From positions 1-64,000 of the forward strand of contig JAFGVE010000039.1 in NCBI GenBank assembly GCA_016938175.1: a stretch of 64,000 nucleotides of DNA. Reading direction: 5' to 3'. This document shows, piece after piece, positions 20,101 through 28,988 of the stretch. Positions within the stretch are counted from its first letter, which is position 1, and every line of letters begins with the position of its first letter. The notes below the pieces were generated by a model. It was not told the origin of the DNA. It did no database searches and saw only the letters and a list, made by a program, of their open reading frames with translations. A program made the translations under genes and the position numbers. The stretch is from Campylobacterales bacterium. GTDB lineage: Bacteria > Campylobacterota > Campylobacteria > Campylobacterales > Sulfurimonadaceae.

Positions 20101-20781
20101 ATGATATCGAACTTTCAAACAAGTCTTGAAGAGATAAAAACAAAGGTAATAGATATAGCAAAAGGTTTAGAGGCTGCAAACCAACTCATTCTCTCAGCAC
20201 TTTCAGACTGTGAAACAGAGAAGTTTATTGAAGCCAGAGGCTACATCAAAAACATTAATGCTAAAACGGATGAGATAGACAACCTCATTATCAAAGTACT
20301 TGCACTCTATACACCTGAAGCAAGAGACTTACGCCGTGTAATTGCTTACTTTAAAATCACAAATGAACTTGCTCGTGCCTGTTCAAATACTCGTAGCTTT
20401 ATTCGCGGTTTTACCGATGTATGTAAAGATGTAGATGTAGCAACAATTAGTGAGTATGCGGTTCCTATGCAGACATCTACTGTTGCAGCAATTACTCTGT
20501 GTATCAACATGATTAATTGCGAAGATGAAGATGAGATTCAAGAGATTTATAATGATGTGCTCATTGAAGAGAGTAAGACAGATGATCTTTATGAAATGGT
20601 TGAAAGAAGCCTCTTCTTACAAGCAGATGATTCATTAAATACTGATGCAGGTATTAGAAGTTTTGAAAAGTTTCATAAAATGCTCAGAGCACTTAGAAAA
20701 AGCGGTAAGATAGCTTCACGTGCCATTGCTATGGCTAACCTTCTTGTATATGCAAGAGTGGGCGGAAACTTCCGAACATAA
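20101..20781 (+). CDS. phoU: PhoU-like phosphate signalling protein
   Basis: Position after pstB; helical PhoU-like sequence (DLRRVIAYFKITNELAR). Confidence 0.85.
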   Translation: MISNFQTSLEEIKTKVIDIAKGLEAANQLILSALSDCETEKFIEARGYIKNINAKTDEIDNLIIKVLALYTPEARDLRRVIAYFKITNELARACSNTRSFIRGFTDVCKDVDVATISEYAVPMQTSTVAAITLCINMINCEDEDEIQEIYNDVLIEESKTDDLYEMVERSLFLQADDSLNTDAGIRSFEKFHKMLRALRKSGKIASRAIAMANLLVYARVGGNFRT

Positions 20782-20789
20782 AAGCAAAA

Positions 20790-20811
20790 GGGATTATTTT
20801 GTTATAATCCC
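20790..20811 (+). promoter_or_regulatory. Hairpin/promoter-like element between phoU and phoR
   Basis: GGGATTAT-TTTGTT-ATAATCCC, 8-bp perfect stem embedding TATAAT at 20803-20808. Confidence 0.4.
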
Positions 20812-20843
20812 TACTAAAAGACAGACTCAAGAGGTAGCCTCAG

Positions 20844-22226
20844 ATGCTCAACTTCCAACAGATAATACTCAAAAAATTTTTCTCTCTCTTTCTTGTGCTC
20901 TTTATTATTGTAGGCTCTATAGTCTACTACTGGATGAAAGCTTTTTATATTGAACAGACCAAAAGTTCTTTAGTAAACTCTGTTGAACTTATATCTTTAG
21001 AGCTTGCCCACAGCCCTTACAAACTTGATGACTTTGCACGTAAAGTACACGATAAACTTGGAATTCGCGTCACCTTAATAGATGTAGATGGCAATGTTCT
21101 TGCCGAATCAGACAAAGATAAATCAACTATGGATAATCATAAGTACCGTGATGAAATTGTCGCATCAAATAGAGAGTCGTATGGCTATAAAATACGTTAC
21201 TCAAAAACAATTGAGCAATACTTTTTGTATGTTGCAAAACGCTATGAGGTACAAGGTGAGATACTCTATATTCGCCTCGCCGTACAACTCAAAAGCATAA
21301 ATGAGCAGATTTTCTCACTTGGGCTCAAAGTATTTGGTGTACTTGTACTCTTCTTTATACTCGTTCTCTTCATCACTTATAAGATCAATAAACAGATTCA
21401 AGTTGAAATGCAAAAAATTGTACGTTTCTTAAAAGAGCTTACTAAAAAGAAAAAACCGACATACTTAACCTCAAACTTTTCGCAAGAGTTTTATACAATT
21501 ACCTCTCTGCTCTCAAAAGTTTCACAGATTCTTATCAAAAAAGAGAAACAAAAATCGAAATACACAGCAAAACTTGAAATTTCAAACCAACAAAAAGATG
21601 ACATTATCTCTGCAATCTCACACGAGTTTAAAAACCCTATTGCAGTTATCAACGGCTATTCACAGACACTTCTGGATGATGTAAATATTAACCCAAATAT
21701 TCGTAACAAGTTCTTAGAAAAAATCTTTAAAAATGGCGTGAAGTTAAGTGAACTTATAGACACTCTTCGTCTCTCAATAAAACTTGATAGTGGACAGCAG
21801 TCACTTAACTTTACAACTATAAACCTTTACGAACTTGTCCAAGACAGTGTTGAGAGTGTCAAGATTAATCACCCACATAGAGAAGCAATTATTCAAGGAG
21901 AGCAAAATATAACTATCGAGGCAGATGGAGCACTCTTTGGTGTGGTTATTTCAAACCTCATCGAAAATGCTTTTAAATACTCCGAAGATGAAGTTATTAT
22001 TACTTTTGATAAAAATGGACTAAGCGTTACAGATAGTGGAATCGGAATAAATGCGAAAGATTTGGAAAATATTACAAACAAGTTTTATAGAGTACACACT
22101 AACAGTTGGAATAACTCTTTAGGTCTTGGACTCTTTATCGTTAATAACATTATTCGTTTACACAAGTTTAAGCTCTCTATTAAGAGCGAGGAGAATGAGG
22201 GGTCTACTTTTTCAATCTCTTTCTAA
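20844..22226 (+). CDS. phoR: PhoR-type sensor histidine kinase
   Basis: Two TMs, ISHEFKNPIAVINGYSQTL, N-box NLIENAFKYSED, GLGLFIVNNIIRLH; follows pstCAB-phoU. Confidence 0.85.
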   Translation: MLNFQQIILKKFFSLFLVLFIIVGSIVYYWMKAFYIEQTKSSLVNSVELISLELAHSPYKLDDFARKVHDKLGIRVTLIDVDGNVLAESDKDKSTMDNHKYRDEIVASNRESYGYKIRYSKTIEQYFLYVAKRYEVQGEILYIRLAVQLKSINEQIFSLGLKVFGVLVLFFILVLFITYKINKQIQVEMQKIVRFLKELTKKKKPTYLTSNFSQEFYTITSLLSKVSQILIKKEKQKSKYTAKLEISNQQKDDIISAISHEFKNPIAVINGYSQTLLDDVNINPNIRNKFLEKIFKNGVKLSELIDTLRLSIKLDSGQQSLNFTTINLYELVQDSVESVKINHPHREAIIQGEQNITIEADGALFGVVISNLIENAFKYSEDEVIITFDKNGLSVTDSGIGINAKDLENITNKFYRVHTNSWNNSLGLGLFIVNNIIRLHKFKLSIKSEENEGSTFSISF

Positions 22227-22608
22227 AGAGGTGGTAGTTCTCTTTTTCACAGATATTTTCTATATACTCTATAGGACACTTCGCCACATTAGCCCATGCA
22301 CCTGATGGAAGTCGTACTTCAAGCTTCCCTTTTTCACGTAGTTTTATAATCTTTTTATGAGAGAGTTTTTTCTCTGCAACTGAAAAGTCAACCTTTGTTA
22401 AGTCCACATCCTTTCTATAGTAACAAGTCTGCTTTTTGAAGTTACCCCAACCAGGAATACCATCTTGTGTATATGGAATTTCATCTCCATTTTTAAACTC
22501 TACCATTATTGTATAGTGTGAATCGGGATAGACTGCCACAATTTTTCCCTTACCGAAAATAAGACCATAGACCTTATCACCAACTTTTGCTTCATCAAAA
22601 TATGCCAT
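22204..22608 (-). CDS. Uncharacterised protein with SH3-like N-terminus
   Basis: MAYFDEAKVGDKVYGLIFGKGKIVAVYPDSHYTIMVEFKNGDEI; ATG 22608 after AAGGAG; 3' end overlaps the phoR 3' end. Confidence 0.75.
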   Translation of the reverse strand: MAYFDEAKVGDKVYGLIFGKGKIVAVYPDSHYTIMVEFKNGDEIPYTQDGIPGWGNFKKQTCYYRKDVDLTKVDFSVAEKKLSHKKIIKLREKGKLEVRLPSGAWANVAKCPIEYIENICEKENYHLFRKRLKK

Positions 22609-22648
22609 TAGCACTCCTTATAATATTTATAAAATGCTACTCCCCAAT

Positions 22649-22666
22649 GATTACACGAACATTACA
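22649..22666 (-). promoter_or_regulatory. Putative Pho box for the 22608 gene, with weak -10 TAGCAT at 22639-22634
   Basis: Minus strand TGTAATG-TTCG-TGTAATC, 9-bp gap, TAGCAT. Confidence 0.65.
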
Positions 22667-22691
22667 TAAATGACTGTTTTTTAAGCACTTT

Positions 22692-22709
22692 TGTAATGAG
22701 CGTGTAACA
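22692..22709 (+). promoter_or_regulatory. Putative Pho box for the small ORF at 22752, with -10 TACAAT at 22719-22724
   Basis: TGTAATG-AGCG-TGTAACA, 9-bp gap, TACAAT. Confidence 0.7.
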
Positions 22710-22751
22710 TTTTCGTATTACAATTTTTAAACTTAATTATTGAGTAGGAAA

Positions 22752-22985
22752 ATGAGAAACACAAAAAGCCGTGAATTTGTTATTTCAACTGAGACGCTCT
22801 CTGTAGAGTATGACTATCTGCTTGATGCAAACATGCTGGAGGAGTATGTTTTTGAAGAGCTGGAAATTCCAAAAGAGTGTATAAAATCACTTAACATCTC
22901 TGAAGAGAGCCTTAACATTAAGCTTCTTCCGACGCGAACCTATTTCAACGATGACTGGTATGTAAACCTTCTTCGAGTCTCTTAG
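22752..22985 (+). CDS. Small acidic protein (77 aa) of unknown function
   Basis: ATG 22752 after AGGAAA; MRNTKSREFVISTETLSVEYDYLLDANMLEEYVFEELEIPKE...; own promoter-like region. Confidence 0.65.
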   Translation: MRNTKSREFVISTETLSVEYDYLLDANMLEEYVFEELEIPKECIKSLNISEESLNIKLLPTRTYFNDDWYVNLLRVS

Positions 22986-23008
22986 ACTGACACCAAAAAG
23001 ACCCCAAT

Positions 23009-23026
23009 TGTAATCTTCGGGTAACC
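23009..23026 (+). promoter_or_regulatory. Putative Pho box for the acyltransferase gene, with -10 TATACT at 23036-23041
   Basis: TGTAATC-TTCG-GGTAACC, 9-bp gap, TATACT. Confidence 0.75.
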
Positions 23027-23070
23027 TCTCTAAACTATACTTTTTTTCATTTTTATTTCGAGGTTTGATA

Positions 23071-24783
23071 ATGATCGACGTTCAAAAGATGATTGCAAAA
23101 AAGTATCCAAAACTTAAGAACAATCCAATTATAAAAAAAGCTATTGATAAATTTGCTGACTCCATCGTACACCAAGAGCAGATAAACAGTTTTTTAAACG
23201 AAAACTCGCATCTTGGGAGCTTTGAGTTTATAGAAAATGCCCTTGAAGAGATAGACTTCACATACTCTGTATCTAACAAGGATATAGAAAATATTCCATC
23301 GAGCGGTAGAGTTGTCATCATAGCGAACCATCCACTTGGAGGACTTGATGCCTTGGCACTTATTAAAGCAATCTCGCAAGTTAGAAAGGACATCAAAATT
23401 ATCGCTAACGACTTTTTAAAAGTTTTTACACCTCTTCATCCAATTCTTTTAGACATTAACAACTTTAAAAGCAGACAGTCAAAAGAGTCTATAGCAAAAA
23501 TATACGATGCTCTTAACAATGAAGAGGCACTCATTATATTCCCTGCAGGAGAAGTGAGTCGTGCTACACCAAAAGGTGTTAGAGATGGTCACTGGTACAA
23601 AAGTTTCCTAAACTTCGCATCACGTACCTCATCACCTATACTACCTGTTTTCATTGGTGGAAAAAACTCTAAAACCTTCTACTCTGTCTCTGCAATAAAT
23701 AAAAAACTCTCAACTCTTCTCTTAGCGAATGAAATGTTCAAACAAGAGCACAAAGAGATAGAACTACTCATTGGAGAACTCATTCCAAACACAAACATTA
23801 AACCAAAAGGGATAGAGACAGAAGAGCTTATCGCTCTTTATAAAAAACATCTCTACGGTTTAAAAAGTAAAAAATCTTATTTTGAAACACAAAAAGCAAT
23901 CGCCCTGCCCGAAGAGCGTCGTGAAATAAAAAAAGAGCTCAAAAATGCACAACTTTTAGGTGCAACAAAAGATGGTAAAAGTATCTACCTTTATGAATGG
24001 TCAACGGACAACGCCAGCGTTTTAAACGAAATTGGTCGTCTCAGAGAGATATCATTTCGCCAAGTCGGTGAAGGAGTCAACAAAAAACGTGATATTGATA
24101 AATATGACAGATACTATAAGCACATCGTACTTTGGGACAATGAAGACTTGGAAATTGTAGGTGCATATAGAATTGGAGTTACCTCAGAGATTATTGCCCA
24201 TCACTCTAAAGAGGCTTTATATACTTACTCCCTTTTTAGCTATGAAGATGCTTTTGACAAATACCTGCAAAGCTCTATAGAACTTGGACGTAGTTTTGTA
24301 CAACCAAAATACTGGGGAAGTCGCGCACTTGACTATCTCTGGCAAGGAATAGGCGCTTACTTAAAAAACAATCCTCAAATAGAGTACCTCTATGGTGGTG
24401 TCAGTCTCTCACAGAGTTATCCTAGAGTTGCAAAAGATATGATTTTACACTTTTATGAGAGTTACTTTGCTTCTAAAGAGATTTTAGTCGAGGCAAAGCT
24501 TCCTTACAAGTTTGACTTGCAAGATGAGTATATGCAAAGTTTTGTCAAAGAGTTACGTTACGATGACTATAAAGAGGACTTTAAAACTCTCAAACAGGCA
24601 CTCTCCTATCTAGAGCTAAGTGTACCAACTCTCTACAAACAGTATGCAGAACTGTGTGAAGATGATGGCATAAAGTTCTGTGCTTATAACGTAGACAAAG
24701 ATTTTGCCGAATGTGTTGATAGTTTTATAATCCTTAGTGTCGATAAGATAAAAGCTAAACAAAGAGCGAGATACTTTCAATAA
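23071..24783 (+). CDS. olsF: Bifunctional acyltransferase: N-terminal PlsC-like + C-terminal OlsB/hemolysin-like GNAT domain (OlsF-type ornithine lipid synthase candidate)
   Basis: VVIIANHPLGGLDALALI and IIFPAGEVSR (PlsC-like); C-terminal REISFRQVGEG...YDRYYKHIVLWDNEDLEIVGAYRIG...ELGRSFVQPKYW...LYGGVSLSQSY (OlsB-like). Confidence 0.75.
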   Translation: MIDVQKMIAKKYPKLKNNPIIKKAIDKFADSIVHQEQINSFLNENSHLGSFEFIENALEEIDFTYSVSNKDIENIPSSGRVVIIANHPLGGLDALALIKAISQVRKDIKIIANDFLKVFTPLHPILLDINNFKSRQSKESIAKIYDALNNEEALIIFPAGEVSRATPKGVRDGHWYKSFLNFASRTSSPILPVFIGGKNSKTFYSVSAINKKLSTLLLANEMFKQEHKEIELLIGELIPNTNIKPKGIETEELIALYKKHLYGLKSKKSYFETQKAIALPEERREIKKELKNAQLLGATKDGKSIYLYEWSTDNASVLNEIGRLREISFRQVGEGVNKKRDIDKYDRYYKHIVLWDNEDLEIVGAYRIGVTSEIIAHHSKEALYTYSLFSYEDAFDKYLQSSIELGRSFVQPKYWGSRALDYLWQGIGAYLKNNPQIEYLYGGVSLSQSYPRVAKDMILHFYESYFASKEILVEAKLPYKFDLQDEYMQSFVKELRYDDYKEDFKTLKQALSYLELSVPTLYKQYAELCEDDGIKFCAYNVDKDFAECVDSFIILSVDKIKAKQRARYFQ

Positions 24784-26537
24784 TGTCTCCAATACTTCCA
24801 GAAATATGGGAGAGGGTTTTAGAGCTTCTCGATATAGCCTTTCAACCAATACTAAATATCCACACCGGTAAAACATATGCTGTAGAGGCACTTTTACGAA
24901 ACTATGAAAACGCAGGATTTAGTTCTATCTTTGCACTTTTTGATGAAGTGTATGAGAACAACCTGCTTTACGCTTTTGACCTAGCTTTACGTGAAAAGAC
25001 ACTTAAAAAATTCACTCAGATTCCAGAATATGAAAATATAAAACTCTTTTACAACTTAGATAACCGTCTCTTTTTAATGCCGGATTTTTCTAGTGGTAAT
25101 ACAAAAGCAATTTTAAAAAAACTCAAAATTAAAAAAGAGAATATCTGCTTTGAAATCTCAGAACGTCATGAAATTGGTTCAACTATAAATCTTGAAAAGA
25201 TTGTGACGCACTACCAAGATGAAAACTTCTGTATAGCCATAGATGACTTTGGAATCGGATACTCAGGATATAAACTCCTCTACGATTCTACTCCAGATGT
25301 GATAAAAGTCGACAGATTTTTCTTGCAAAATATAGAAAAAGATGCGAAAAAACAACTTATGCTCCGCAGTATAGTCAACCTTGCAATCCAACTAGGAATT
25401 CAAGTTATTGCTGAGGGTGTAGAGACAAAAGCAGAACTTCTCATGTCTAAAGATATAGGGTGCCATTTAGTACAAGGCTATCTTATACAAAGACCAACAC
25501 AAAAATCAGATGAGATACTCCAAGAGTATTCAAACGTCATAGAAGTACTTAAATCTTCCAAACGTAATCAAAATCATGCTGCAAAAATAGAACACCAACT
25601 TGAAAAGATAGAACCTCTACATAAAAGTGCAACAATGAAAGAGGTTATACGTTACTTTAAAGAGCACAAAAATATAGAGGTCGTTCCTGTACTCAACTCG
25701 AAAGATGAGCCAATGGGCATACTTTATGAAAAAGATATAAAAGAGTACCTCTATTCGCCTTTTGGTATCTCTATTTTACAAAACGACACCACTGGTAAAT
25801 CAAAATTAAAAAACTTCATTATCGAAGCACCGCAAATAGATGTCCATAGTGATATTACACGTATTATTGAACTCTATGCAAACAATCCACAATCGGCAGG
25901 AATCATAGTTACAAGCAACTCTCTGTATGTCGGTTTTCTCTCGGCTCGCGCCATTATTAACATCATGAATGAAGAGAATCTCATAGTTGCACGTGATCAA
26001 AATCCGCTTACAAAACTACCTGGAAACAGACTTATAGAAAACTATCTAAGTGACGTTTCACACGCTGATGAATCCTATATGCTCTGCTATTTCGACCTTG
26101 ATAACTTCAAAGCCTATAATGACATTTACGGTTTTAGAAATGGTGATAGAGTGATTCAACTCTTTGCAGATACACTCCGTACAACGCTTCCAGCAGTTTT
26201 TTTTAAAGCGCATATTGGAGGAGATGATTTTTTTGTAGCGAATAAAGTCCATAAAGAGAGTGGTGTTTGCCAGGAGTATATTCGAGATGTCATAGACGCA
26301 TTTTGTGCAAATGTCAGAGAGTTTTACTCAAAGGAGGATCAAATTCGCGGACACATTATCTCCAAGGATAGAGAAAACCAAACTAAAGAGTTTCCACTCC
26401 TGAGTGTAAGTGCTTCAATAATCATTACAAATCCCCAAAGCTTTTACAACACAAATATGCTCAACGAAATCCTCTCAATACAAAAAAAAGTTGCCAAGAG
26501 TGAGGCTCAGCATATAGCTATGAGTTCCATTATCTAG
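24783..26537 (+). CDS. EAL-CBS-GGDEF domain cyclic-di-GMP protein
   Basis: FQPILNIHTGKTYAVEALLRN, AIDDFGIGYSG, IKVDRFF, IAEGVETKAELL, VQGYLIQRP (EAL); CBS-like middle; HIGGDDFF (GGDEF variant); TAATG overlap with the upstream gene. Confidence 0.88.
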   Translation: MSPILPEIWERVLELLDIAFQPILNIHTGKTYAVEALLRNYENAGFSSIFALFDEVYENNLLYAFDLALREKTLKKFTQIPEYENIKLFYNLDNRLFLMPDFSSGNTKAILKKLKIKKENICFEISERHEIGSTINLEKIVTHYQDENFCIAIDDFGIGYSGYKLLYDSTPDVIKVDRFFLQNIEKDAKKQLMLRSIVNLAIQLGIQVIAEGVETKAELLMSKDIGCHLVQGYLIQRPTQKSDEILQEYSNVIEVLKSSKRNQNHAAKIEHQLEKIEPLHKSATMKEVIRYFKEHKNIEVVPVLNSKDEPMGILYEKDIKEYLYSPFGISILQNDTTGKSKLKNFIIEAPQIDVHSDITRIIELYANNPQSAGIIVTSNSLYVGFLSARAIINIMNEENLIVARDQNPLTKLPGNRLIENYLSDVSHADESYMLCYFDLDNFKAYNDIYGFRNGDRVIQLFADTLRTTLPAVFFKAHIGGDDFFVANKVHKESGVCQEYIRDVIDAFCANVREFYSKEDQIRGHIISKDRENQTKEFPLLSVSASIIITNPQSFYNTNMLNEILSIQKKVAKSEAQHIAMSSII

Positions 26538-26561
26538 AAGAGGCTACTTTTTTACCTCTTC
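26537..26561. terminator. Possible bidirectional terminator between convergent genes
   Basis: GAAGAGG-N11-CCTCTTC with T-rich loop. Confidence 0.4.
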
Positions 26562-27278
26562 ATCGATAAAATGTGCAATTGCTTCTTTAATATTTGCCAG
26601 TTTATTAGGATTACCCTGTAGGTTTTGAAAGTGTATGGATGGATCTTGACCCTCCTCTATACGTAAGTCAGCTATCTTAGAGCAGACTTGTAAAAAGACC
26701 TCATAAGGAACATCATCACCACGCTTTAAAAAATATATAGCCCTTTGTAGAGAAACAAAAGGATTTTTACTCACTTGACTTAAGTGGTTTATCCGTGTAT
26801 TAATGTAATTGACAAACTCTAAACGCATATCACAAGCGACAATCGTAAAGAGTCTTTTTTTCGTATTGTAGTTACACTCAAAAGCTATTTTCGTAGAGTC
26901 AAAGTCAAAACCATCTACAAGTTCTTTAAGGGTTGCATCTTGAAAACGTTCTCTATACACAAGCTGATAGAGGTCATTTTTATAGCGGTATGTGTAAGAG
27001 TTATTTTCATACTCGAAGTAGTCTTGATTCATCGCATTATTTATCATTTCTCTGTCTTCGCTTTTAGGAAAAAACATATCTAAATCTCTAAAAGTATCTG
27101 CCTTGAGACATGAACCTGCCAGATAAAATTTTATATCTGTTTTGGGAATATGCTTAATAATAAGCCTTTGAAAAAAGATATTTATTTTAATAGCGATACT
27201 ATCTAAACGATAGTCCAAAAGTGAAGCTTGATCGTATGAAAGCCACTCTTCATACTCTTTAAAAAAATCGTAAATCAT
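26544..27278 (-). CDS. Nucleotidyltransferase-like protein
   Basis: FYLAGSCLKADTFRDLDMFFPKSED resembles an NTP-transferase GS..D.D core. Confidence 0.6.
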   Translation of the reverse strand: MIYDFFKEYEEWLSYDQASLLDYRLDSIAIKINIFFQRLIIKHIPKTDIKFYLAGSCLKADTFRDLDMFFPKSEDREMINNAMNQDYFEYENNSYTYRYKNDLYQLVYRERFQDATLKELVDGFDFDSTKIAFECNYNTKKRLFTIVACDMRLEFVNYINTRINHLSQVSKNPFVSLQRAIYFLKRGDDVPYEVFLQVCSKIADLRIEEGQDPSIHFQNLQGNPNKLANIKEAIAHFIDEEVKK

Positions 27279-27449
27279 CCTCTACTCCAGATGTCAAACT
27301 AAGGTAAAAAAGACATTATACACCAACAATGTGACGAAATATCCCAAAAGGAACAGAGAATAAAAATGATTAATTTTTAATCAATCATTTTAAGCAATGA
27401 TAGGGTGAAATCAGCTATACTTGTACAAATTATATTTCAGGAGAATTAG

Positions 27450-28880
27450 ATGGGAAAATTTGTAAACAGTGTTGAAGAATTTTTTACATTTTGTGAAGAA
27501 AATGACGTTCAGTTTGTAGACTTTAGATTTACAGACATTAAAGGTGCATGGCACCACATTAGCTATAGAATGAGTGCAGTTACAACAGCACAACTTGAAA
27601 ATGGTCTTCCGTTTGACGGTTCTTCTATTGAAGCTTGGCAGCCAATTAACAAGTCAGACATGTTACTTAAAGTAGATATTGGTACTGCATTCCTTGATCC
27701 ATTTACTGCAGATCCAACTGCCGTAGTATTCTGTGATGTTTATGACATTTACAAAGGTCAAGCATATGAAAGATGTCCACGTTCAATTGCAAAAGCTGCT
27801 CTTAAACACGCTGAATCTTTAGGTATTGCAGATGCTGCATACTTTGGTCCTGAAAATGAATTTTTTATGTTCGACTCAGTAACTTTCACAGACAGCATTA
27901 ACGAAGCTGGTTACAAAGTTGATACTGAAGAGGGTGAGTGGAATTCAGGTAATCCATACCCAGAATCTTACAATACTGCTCACAGACCAGGTACTAAGGG
28001 TGGTTATTTCCCAGTAGCTCCAACTGACAGTGCTGTTGACATTCGTGCTGAGATGATGCAAGTTTTAGAGCAAGTTGGTCTTGAAGTTGTTCTTGGACAC
28101 CACGAAGTTGCACAAGGTCAACACGAAATCGGTATCGTTTTCTCTGACATCATCGGTGCAGCAGATAACGTACAAAAATACAAATATGTTGTAAAAATGG
28201 TTGCTCACCTTAACGGTAAAACAGCTACATTTATGCCAAAACCACTTTTTGGAGACAACGGAAACGGTATGCACGTTCACCAATCTTTATGGAAAGACGG
28301 TAAAAACCTTTTCTACAAAGAGGGAGCATACGGTAACCTTTCAGAAATGGCTCTTAACTACATTGGTGGTATCTTTAAACACGCTCGTGCAGTTGCTGCG
28401 TTTACTAACCCAACAACTAACTCGTACAAAAGATTACTTCCAGGCTTTGAGGCTCCAAGTATTTTAACTTTCTCATCTCAAAACCGTTCGGCTTCATGTC
28501 GTATTCCTTATGGTGCAGGTGAAAAAGCTACTCGTATTGAGATGCGTTTCCCGGACTCAACTGCTTGTCCATACCTTGCATTTGCAGTTATGATGATGGC
28601 TGGACTTGACGGTATCCAAAACAAAGAAGTACCAATCGGTCCAATGGATGAAGATTTATTTGAACTTTCTCTTGATGAAATTCGTGCAAAAAAAATCCCT
28701 CAAATGCCACACACTCTTCGTGGTTCTCTTGAGGCACTTATTCGCGACAATGAGTTCTTACAACCAGTATTTACTCAAGAGTTCATTGAAGCATACCAAC
28801 ACTACAGATTTGAGCGTGATGTATGGCCAGATGAAGGTCGTCCAACTGCTTACGAGTTTAAAACAACTTACCAGTGTTAA
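27450..28880 (+). CDS. glnA: Glutamine synthetase type I
   Basis: [52 protein letters not shown]; canonical length. Confidence 0.97.
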   Translation: MGKFVNSVEEFFTFCEENDVQFVDFRFTDIKGAWHHISYRMSAVTTAQLENGLPFDGSSIEAWQPINKSDMLLKVDIGTAFLDPFTADPTAVVFCDVYDIYKGQAYERCPRSIAKAALKHAESLGIADAAYFGPENEFFMFDSVTFTDSINEAGYKVDTEEGEWNSGNPYPESYNTAHRPGTKGGYFPVAPTDSAVDIRAEMMQVLEQVGLEVVLGHHEVAQGQHEIGIVFSDIIGAADNVQKYKYVVKMVAHLNGKTATFMPKPLFGDNGNGMHVHQSLWKDGKNLFYKEGAYGNLSEMALNYIGGIFKHARAVAAFTNPTTNSYKRLLPGFEAPSILTFSSQNRSASCRIPYGAGEKATRIEMRFPDSTACPYLAFAVMMMAGLDGIQNKEVPIGPMDEDLFELSLDEIRAKKIPQMPHTLRGSLEALIRDNEFLQPVFTQEFIEAYQHYRFERDVWPDEGRPTAYEFKTTYQC

Positions 28881-28886
28881 GCCTTG

Positions 28887-28907
28887 GTGGGAGAGACTCT
28901 CTCCCAC
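28887..28907 (+). terminator. Rho-independent terminator of glnA
   Basis: GTGGGAGAG-ACT-CTCTCCCAC followed by a T-rich tract. Confidence 0.85.
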
Positions 28908-28988
28908 ATCTTTTCCTTTCTTCTTTTTTCTTTTTAACTTTTCTCTAAAACCGCTCAAAATATCAAAATTTTGTTATAATAATTCATT

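Noticed and set aside
22204-22614. Idea that the SH3-like 22204 gene is a phage remnant
   Set aside because: No other phage genes nearby, intact ORF with SD and promoter-like box; no evidence beyond a vague fold resemblance.
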